From Streptomyces phaeochromogenes (GTDB lineage Bacteria; Actinomycetota; Actinomycetes; Streptomycetales; Streptomycetaceae), in the NCBI RefSeq assembly GCF_001418655.1, contig NZ_LIQZ01000405.1:1-64000 (forward strand): a stretch of DNA of 64,000 bases. The letters run 5' to 3'. Positions 58,577 to 64,000 of the stretch are shown piece after piece. The notes below the pieces were generated by a model. That model was not told the DNA's origin. It made no database searches and saw only the letters and a program-made list of their open reading frames with translations. Positions within the stretch are counted from its first letter, which is position 1. The number at the start of each line of letters is the position of its first letter. The position numbers and the translations under genes were made by a program.

Positions 58577-59575
58577 ATGGAAGAGATCTACGAGCTGGGC
58601 GCGATCACATGTCCGTCCGGTGAGTTGGTGGTCCTCGACGGTGGTCACCTGGGTATGTGGAGCGGAGAGCGGTCGCCGGCGGAGGTGGACCCGGGAGCGT
58701 TCGGCGTCCAGGATCCGGCGGTCGCCGCCGATGTGAGCGGAGCGACCGACTTCACGATCACCGGCCCCGACGCCGACACCGCGGCCCACTCCTTCGGCCG
58801 GCAGCCCGGCCGCATGCTCCACGACATCCCGGCGTCCGGAGTCGCACGGCTGCGTGAACTCTTCGACGCGCACTGCCGGGAGCACGGCTTCGACGCGAGC
58901 CTGGATGCCTGCGAGCGGGTGCCGCACCGGGAGCGGGTCCGGCGGTGCGCGGCGCGGGGCGGCGGCTGCTTCCTGATGCACGGGGTGCCGGTCGTGGCGC
59001 TCGGCGGTCTGCCCCGCGACCGGGCCCTCCCGGTGCTGGCGTCCGGCGCCGGCATAGTGATCCCGGTGGACCCGGCCCCCGCCGCCAAGAGCGTGGAGCT
59101 CGGCGACATCCGGGTCGACTGGGCCCGGCTGCTCTTCGGGGACGCCGATGCGCTCAACGCCTGGCAGCACGACGAACCCGTGGACGGACTGGCCGACGTC
59201 GCGTTCTGGGGCGCCGCCGAGGAGGAGGCCGCCGCCGAGTTCGGGGCTCCCGCGCTCGGTGAGGTGGGCGAGGACGGGGTCAGGGGCTGGACGGGGCTGA
59301 CCGTGCCGGAGGCGATGCGCCGGGCCGGTGCCCTCTTCGACTGGAAAGAGGCCGCCCCGGGGCGGCGGCTGATGGTGGACTTCCGCCCGCACTCCCACCA
59401 CTGGCAGGTCATGCGCGAGGTCCGTGCCTCCGCGGTCGAGTCCGGAACCGTCGAGGTCGGCGGCGCACACGTGCTGTGCACCATGACCGGTCAGGGCGAC
59501 GGCTGGTTCCCCGTGTCGGCGGAGCTCGGCCCGTCCGGCGAACTGGTTGCCGTACGCGTGTCGTTCCCGAGCTGA
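58577..59575 (+). CDS. Hypothetical protein, unrecognised family (332 aa)
   Basis: A 332-residue soluble protein with typical Streptomyces codon use. It opens with LGAITCPSGELVVLDGGHLGMWSG, and the C-terminal HVLCTMTGQGDGWFPVSAE suggests a beta-rich fold. Several cysteines (AHCREHG, DACERV, RRCAARGGGCF) lie in the middle, but no metal motif is clear. I do not recognise the family; a DUF4241-like fold is a guess. It is followed by the lactate-oxidase-like operon after 186 bases. Confidence 0.7.
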   Translation: MEEIYELGAITCPSGELVVLDGGHLGMWSGERSPAEVDPGAFGVQDPAVAADVSGATDFTITGPDADTAAHSFGRQPGRMLHDIPASGVARLRELFDAHCREHGFDASLDACERVPHRERVRRCAARGGGCFLMHGVPVVALGGLPRDRALPVLASGAGIVIPVDPAPAAKSVELGDIRVDWARLLFGDADALNAWQHDEPVDGLADVAFWGAAEEEAAAEFGAPALGEVGEDGVRGWTGLTVPEAMRRAGALFDWKEAAPGRRLMVDFRPHSHHWQVMREVRASAVESGTVEVGGAHVLCTMTGQGDGWFPVSAELGPSGELVAVRVSFPS

Positions 59576-59761
59576 GCCCGGCTCGTTCACCGGCTGAGCC
59601 CGGCGGGCCCGGCGATCTTCGCGTCGACGGTGGACGGATCTTGTCCCGCTCGTCAGGATCGTCGCAGGAACGGCGTGGTGTCCGCGGAAACAGGGCACGG
59701 TCTCCAGCGCGAACGGCACGGTCTCGACGGCGAGATCAAGGGCGAGAGGCGGGACGTACGG

Positions 59762-60931
59762 ATGACGAAGCACTGGGCGGACTTCCAGTACGAGATCTAT
59801 CTGAACGGCATGACGGGCGCGGTGCCCCGGCTGCCCACCGATCTGACCCGGCTGGAGGAGCTGGCCGAGCAGCGGCTCGAACCCGGTCCGTTCGGCTATG
59901 TGGCGGGCAGCGCGGGCAACGGCAGTACGGCGCGGGCGAACCGGGCCGCGCTCGAACGGCGCCGGATCGTGCCCCGCATGCTGCGCGATGTGCACGAACG
60001 CGATCTGTCCGTCGAGGTGCTGGGGCGCCCTCTGCCCGCTCCCCTCGCCCTCGCGCCGGTCGGCGTGCTGTCGATCATGCACCCGGACGCCGAGTCGGCC
60101 GCCGCCCGGGCCGCCGCGGCGCAGGGGGTGCCGTACATCCTGTCGTCCGCGTCCAGCACACCGATGGAGCAGGTCGCGGAGGCGATGGGCGACGCGGAAC
60201 GCTGGTTCCAGCTGTACTGGGCGAAGGACCGCGAGGTCACGAAGAGTTTCCTGAACCGGGCGAAGGCGGCCGGATTCAGCACGCTGTTCGTCACGCTGGA
60301 CACACCGCTGCTCGCCTGGCGGCCACGCGACCTGGACCAGGCGTATCTGCCGTTCCTGCACGGGATCGGCACGGCCAACTACTTCTCCGACCCGGCGTTC
60401 CAGGCGGGTCTGGCCAAGCCGGTGGACGAGGACCCGAACGCGGCGGTCATGCATTTCGTCGGGATGTTCGCCGATCCCGCGAAGACCTGGCCCGACCTGG
60501 AGTTCCTGCGCGAGAACTGGGACGGACCCATCGTCCTCAAGGGCATCCTGCACCCGGACGACGCCCGCCGGGCCGTCACCGCCGGGATGGACGGGGTGGT
60601 CGTCTCCAACCACGGCGGTCGCCAGGTGGCCGGCTCCGTCGGCGCCGCCGACGCGCTGCCCAAGGTGGTCGAGGCGGCCGGTGACCGGCTGACCGTCCTC
60701 TTCGACGGCGGGATCCGCACGGGCGACGACATCTTCAAGGCACTCGCGCTGGGCGCCGAGGCGGTGCTCGTCGGACGTCCGTACGCGTATGGGCTCGGCC
60801 TCGACGGCCAGGCGGGGGTGGAGCACGTCATCCGCTGTCTGCTCGCCGAACTCGACCTCACCCTCGCGCTGTCCGGTCAAGCGGGCCCGGCGACCGTCAG
60901 CGCCGACGACCTGGCCGAGGAGACCGCATGA
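59762..60931 (+). CDS. FMN-dependent alpha-hydroxy-acid oxidase (lactate 2-monooxygenase-like)
   Basis: A 389-residue TIM-barrel flavoenzyme oxidising L-2-hydroxy acids. FMN and active-site residues are present: Lys260 (IVLKGIL), catalytic His284 and Arg287 (SNHGGRQ), Tyr152 and the phosphate loop FDGGIRTGDD. Similarity to lactate 2-monooxygenase is suggested by the N-terminal HWADFQYEIYLNGMTG. It overlaps the next gene, a 2-hydroxyacid dehydrogenase, by ATGA, so the two act together on 2-hydroxy/2-keto acids. ATG 59762 is chosen because GAGAGGCGGGAC precedes it. Confidence 0.92.
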   Translation: MTKHWADFQYEIYLNGMTGAVPRLPTDLTRLEELAEQRLEPGPFGYVAGSAGNGSTARANRAALERRRIVPRMLRDVHERDLSVEVLGRPLPAPLALAPVGVLSIMHPDAESAAARAAAAQGVPYILSSASSTPMEQVAEAMGDAERWFQLYWAKDREVTKSFLNRAKAAGFSTLFVTLDTPLLAWRPRDLDQAYLPFLHGIGTANYFSDPAFQAGLAKPVDEDPNAAVMHFVGMFADPAKTWPDLEFLRENWDGPIVLKGILHPDDARRAVTAGMDGVVVSNHGGRQVAGSVGAADALPKVVEAAGDRLTVLFDGGIRTGDDIFKALALGAEAVLVGRPYAYGLGLDGQAGVEHVIRCLLAELDLTLALSGQAGPATVSADDLAEETA

Positions 60932-61971
60932 CGGGCGACTCCCCCGCCGCTGGCCCTGTCCCGGCTGCCGCTGCCGCTGCCGCTGCCGCTGCCGCTGCCG
61001 CTGCCAAGAACGTCCTGGTTGTCATCTCGCCCCACGTGGGCGGCCGTTCGGGCGGTGCGGGGCTCGCCACGCTGTTCCCGAAGGAGGCCCGCGTCACGGT
61101 CGTCGAGTCGGCCGACGAGGACCCGGCCGCGCTGCGCGAGGCACACGTCGTCCTCACCGGGCTCGCCCCCGTCACCGCCCGACACCTGGCCTCCGCACCG
61201 GAGTTGGAGCTGATCCAGTGCGCCAGCCACGGCTTCGACTACGTGGACCTCGAAGCGGCCCGCGCCCGGAGCATCCCCGTGTGCACCATCGGCTCCAGCG
61301 GCGCCGAGAAGCAGAACGTCGCCGAGCAGACCTTCGCCCTGATGCTCGCCCTCGCCAAGCAGCTGATCCCGGCGCACACCGCGCTCGTCGACGCCGACTG
61401 GGCGCTGCCGCGGCTCCAGCGGTCCATCACCGAACTGTCCGGCAAGACCCTCGGCGTGATCGGGCTCGGCCACATCGGCCAGGAGGTCGCTCGCCGCGCG
61501 GTCGCCTTCGACATGACCGTCCTGTACGCCGGACCGCGATCCGTCGGCCCGGAGACCGAGGCACGGCTCGGCGGCGCCCGCCATGTCGGCCTCGACGAGC
61601 TGCTGCGCGCGTCGGACTACGTCACGCTGCACACGCCGCTCAACGACACGACCCGGCATCTCCTCGACGCCCGGAGACTCGCACTGCTCAGGCCGAGCGC
61701 GTTCGTCGTCAACACCGCGCGGGGCGCGCTGATCGACCAGGACGCCCTCGCAGACGCGCTGGAGTCGGGTGCCCTGGCCGGGGCGGGCATCGACGTCTTC
61801 GACCCCGAACCGCCCACACCGGCCCTGCGGCTGCTCAAGGCCCCGAACGTGGTGCTCTCGCCGCACGTCGCCGGCGTCACCCGCGAGACCCTCGTACGGA
61901 TCGCGCTGGCCGCCGCCCAGAACGTCACCGGGTTCCTGACGGGCGAACCACCCCGGGACGTCGTCTCGTAG
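60928..61971 (+). CDS. D-2-hydroxyacid dehydrogenase with poly-alanine N-terminus
   Basis: A 347-residue NAD(P)-dependent 2-hydroxyacid dehydrogenase. The Rossmann motif is GLGHIG (179-184); the catalytic triad is R265 (NTARGAL), E294 (FDPEPP) and H313 (LSPHVAG). The reduced or oxidised acid is not known; pairing with the hydroxy-acid oxidase suggests interconversion of lactate-like acids. Residues 13-26 are 14 alanines encoded by seven GCTGCC copies, placed before the enzyme fold, which begins about residue 28. The ATG overlaps the previous stop. Confidence 0.92.
   Translation: MTGDSPAAGPVPAAAAAAAAAAAAAAKNVLVVISPHVGGRSGGAGLATLFPKEARVTVVESADEDPAALREAHVVLTGLAPVTARHLASAPELELIQCASHGFDYVDLEAARARSIPVCTIGSSGAEKQNVAEQTFALMLALAKQLIPAHTALVDADWALPRLQRSITELSGKTLGVIGLGHIGQEVARRAVAFDMTVLYAGPRSVGPETEARLGGARHVGLDELLRASDYVTLHTPLNDTTRHLLDARRLALLRPSAFVVNTARGALIDQDALADALESGALAGAGIDVFDPEPPTPALRLLKAPNVVLSPHVAGVTRETLVRIALAAAQNVTGFLTGEPPRDVVS
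60964..61005 (+). repeat. (GCTGCC)7 hexanucleotide tandem repeat in the dehydrogenase gene
   Basis: Seven perfect copies encoding Ala-Ala each. Length changes keep the frame, so the poly-Ala tract can vary between strains without disrupting the enzyme. Confidence 0.95.
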
Positions 61972-61972
61972 C

Positions 61973-62084
61973 ACCCGATCGAAGTAGGACCCGATCGAAG
62001 TAGGACCCGGTCGGCTCAGGACCTGGCCGGCTCAGGACCTGACTGGAACAGGGCCTGGCCGGAACAGGGCCGGGGCGCCGCAGG
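61973..62084. repeat. Seven-unit 16-bp degenerate tandem repeat
   Basis: Units begin at 61973, 61989, 62005, 62021, 62037, 62053 and 62069. Units one and two are identical (ACCCGATCGAAGTAGG); the rest drift (ACCTGGCCGGCTCAGG, GCCTGGCCGGAACAGG) but keep the AGG end. It fills the whole gap between two convergent genes and abuts the stop of the ricin-domain gene. Confidence 0.9.
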
Positions 62085-62090
62085 ATCGGG

Positions 62091-63962
62091 TCAGAGACCG
62101 AGTTTCGAGACCGTCTGCGCCAGCAGAAGAGGCACCGGCGCGACGGGCCGCGGGGCGGAGTCGTCGACGGTGACGGCGCGGCGCTCCGTGTACGGCCCGG
62201 ACACGGTCGTGCTCGGCTCCGGCTCCGCGTCCTTCTCCGCGGCCGACGGCTCCACCTCGCACGGGGACTCGGCACAGTCGGCGTCGGACCCGGGTCCGGA
62301 GTCCGATTTGGCGGCCGTCGGGTCGGCGTCCGGACGGCCTGACGACGGCGCGCCCGTTCCGGCGATCGACAGCGACTCGGGGCTGGCCGTCGTGGCGTCG
62401 GTCAGCCAGCGCTGTTCGTCCGACCTGTCGCGGATCTTCACCACGACCTCCGCGTCCTGGTCCGTGGAGGAGGGCCCGACGGCGAGCCCCTCCTGCCACC
62501 GGGGCAGCAACTCGCCCTGGACGGTGAGGTCGTAGCGCACATCGTCTCCGCGCTTGGCCGACGCGGCGACACAGCGGCCCAGGACGACGACGCCCGCGTC
62601 CACGTGGGAGTCCAGGCACAGCTCGGGCTCGGCGACGCTGCGCAGGAGGCCGTCCTCCTCGTACGACCACTTCTGTGTCTTGGCCGCGGAACACGTCTCC
62701 AGTTCGGTGCCGACACCGGCCTTGGCCCTGCCGTCCTTGATGTCGAGGCAGAGGTCCGCGGCGAGGTTGCGCAGCCGGGTCTGTCCGGGGGGCGTCGGCA
62801 GGCCCGCCGAGTTGGGCGGGGACGAGGACCTGGCGGGCGGGGTCTGTCCGCCCGCCCCCGGGACGATGCTGCTGGACGCGCCTGCTGAGGCAGAGGGATC
62901 CGCGTCGCCGTCGTCCGACGACCAGAGGCTGGCGACCAGGACGGAGGCGAGCAGGGCCACCGAGACCAGGCCCGCTCCGGTGAGGAGCGCCTTCGAGTGC
63001 CGGGAGCCCGGCGAGGAGTGGCGCCCCTGCCGGGACGGCCTGGGCGAGAGCTGGGACAGCAGACGGGGGCGGTCGCCGCTGCCCGGGCGTCTGCCGCCGG
63101 AGCGGCCCGGACGGACGCCCGAGTGACCGCGGCTCGGCCGCGACTCCAGATAGCGGCGGGCGCCCCAGCCGAGCATCGACTCGGCGAGCAGACCGCCCAA
63201 CCCACCCTCGAAATGACTGAGTTGCTCGGCCGCGTAACGGCAGAAGCGGCACTCCAGGAGATGCTGCTGCACATCGGGGAGCAGCGCGCCCCCGCGGCGA
63301 ATCGGAACGTCCAGGAGACGGTTGTAGTAGCGGCAGTCTTTGTTCGGAGCGAGTTCACGATGGGCCCGAACACAGCCCTCGCGGAATTTCTCCCGGGCCT
63401 GCTCCAGAGCTGCCGACGCGGTGTCGGCATCCATACCCAGCAGACCGGCCGGTACGGATATGGGCTCGGCCTCGACCTCGGTGTGCCACAGCACGCACTG
63501 GGCGAGTCCCGGGAGGGACTGGAAAGAACGCTCGGCGAGCTTGCGATTTTCCGGCGTCATGGACTTCGTCGCGCGCATACCGCGACCCCCGGCCGGTTTC
63601 CGGAGATCCGGCAGCACCGCGGATATCCGGTCCTCCGCGGACCATGCCTTGATGATGTCCCGCACGGCCACCAGGAGCTGGGGGCGCAGGGCCACGGCGG
63701 ACCCGGCGCGTCGCAGGCGTTCCAGCACCTGCTGGAAGGCGGCGGCGGTGACCATGGAGGCGACGTTCGCCGAGGAAGCGAGGCAGATGACCGCGTAGTC
63801 GTGCGTCGGCTGCCAGTGTCGCGCGAGCAGCAGCGCCACGGAGTGGGTGAGCTCGCCCTCCGGCTGCGCTCTGAGGAGGGCGGCGAGGCTCTCGTCGGAT
63901 TCCCCGGGAGCGGTACCGGAGCCCGGCGGATACGGGGGACGAGGCGGGTGGGGGGTGTGCAC
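62091..63962 (-). CDS. ECF-sigma-like / zinc-finger / TM / ricin-type lectin fusion protein
   Basis: A 623-residue membrane protein. Residues ~25-125 resemble an ECF sigma region 2; 150-205 (LPGLAQCVLWHTEVEAE...ALEQAREKFREG) resembles region 4. H234-x3-C238-x2-C241 with an upstream Cys210 is the zinc-binding pattern of anti-sigma factors. One helix at 325-347 spans the membrane, and an external ricin B-like lectin domain follows (about 390-520, LCLDIKDGRAKAG...QKWSYEEDG). The last 90 residues are acidic and disordered. GTG 63962 is chosen because GGAAGG lies ten bases upstream; a GTG 11 codons earlier is possible. It may link wall-sugar sensing to transcription; that is inference. Confidence 0.82.
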   Translation of the reverse strand: MHTPHPPRPPYPPGSGTAPGESDESLAALLRAQPEGELTHSVALLLARHWQPTHDYAVICLASSANVASMVTAAAFQQVLERLRRAGSAVALRPQLLVAVRDIIKAWSAEDRISAVLPDLRKPAGGRGMRATKSMTPENRKLAERSFQSLPGLAQCVLWHTEVEAEPISVPAGLLGMDADTASAALEQAREKFREGCVRAHRELAPNKDCRYYNRLLDVPIRRGGALLPDVQQHLLECRFCRYAAEQLSHFEGGLGGLLAESMLGWGARRYLESRPSRGHSGVRPGRSGGRRPGSGDRPRLLSQLSPRPSRQGRHSSPGSRHSKALLTGAGLVSVALLASVLVASLWSSDDGDADPSASAGASSSIVPGAGGQTPPARSSSPPNSAGLPTPPGQTRLRNLAADLCLDIKDGRAKAGVGTELETCSAAKTQKWSYEEDGLLRSVAEPELCLDSHVDAGVVVLGRCVAASAKRGDDVRYDLTVQGELLPRWQEGLAVGPSSTDQDAEVVVKIRDRSDEQRWLTDATTASPESLSIAGTGAPSSGRPDADPTAAKSDSGPGSDADCAESPCEVEPSAAEKDAEPEPSTTVSGPYTERRAVTVDDSAPRPVAPVPLLLAQTVSKLGL

Positions 63963-64000
63963 TGAGCGGTTTCCTTCCAAGGCACAAGGTGTCACACAGA

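Noticed and set aside
56831-60880. A 1349-codon open frame on the minus strand
   Set aside because: It is antisense to four well-supported genes and has no recognisable domain; such shadow frames are common at this G/C content.
1-64000. CRISPR arrays, tRNA or rRNA genes
   Set aside because: The only regular repeats are contiguous tandem units without spacers, and no cloverleaf or rRNA sequence was seen.

Overview
The window is a piece of a high-GC actinomycete chromosome, almost certainly Streptomyces. The G/C-saturated third codon positions, frequent GTG/TTG starts, the SapB/AmfS-type lanthipeptide locus, a Streptomyces subtilisin inhibitor, SpoIIE/PP2C phosphatases and a tandem-MerR regulator all fit. 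I see no rRNA, tRNA, CRISPR array, replication origin or intact insertion sequence. The gene content looks like an accessory chromosome region: secreted enzymes, transporters, regulators and two peptide-export loci.

Layout. 1-8.6 kb: 3' part of ctaD plus a small membrane protein, a quinone-reductase-like MDR enzyme next to a broken MerR gene, an M6 metalloprotease, a TetR regulator, a secreted beta-propeller and a secreted GH5 enzyme. 8.6-17.4 kb: a Tet(M)/Otr(A)-type GTPase, XdhC, an APH-like kinase, a phosphoesterase, a SpoIIE phosphatase, and the remains of an EACC1/WD40 conflict-type cassette. 17.6-24.8 kb: a class III lanthipeptide locus (LanKC, 38-aa precursor, two ABC half-transporters, RamR-like regulator). 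25-30.2 kb: a GAF/PAS/SpoIIE phosphatase, a streptogrisin-like protease with an acidic repeat tail, a thioesterase and a DJ-1/PfpI protein. 30.7-37.0 kb: an NHLM-type export operon led by a cysteine-free double-glycine peptide with no modification enzyme beside it. 37-46.5 kb: ArsR/SRPBCC pair, alpha/beta hydrolase, two MFS exporters, a lipoprotein and fused ABC permease lacking an ATPase, a GNAT enzyme. 46.8-54.7 kb: a STAS protein with a SigB-like promoter, then a DUF2264/LacI/sugar ABC operon with AAACGTTT operator candidates, and a TioE-type regulator. 54.9-64 kb: small ORF, trypsin-type SSI inhibitor, NCS1 permease, lactate-oxidase-like and 2-hydroxyacid dehydrogenase pair, and a sigma-like/zinc-finger/TM/ricin fusion.

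The most interesting items are the NHLM peptide operon, the class III lanthipeptide with a one-residue ring linker, the decayed EACC1/WD40 cassette with a GGGCCCG slip-like site, the sigma/anti-sigma-like ricin fusion, a shared operator candidate linking a TetR regulator to two secreted proteins, and three separate tandem duplications that begin at the 3' ends of minus-strand genes. All functional calls rest on motif recognition by eye; no database search was possible.
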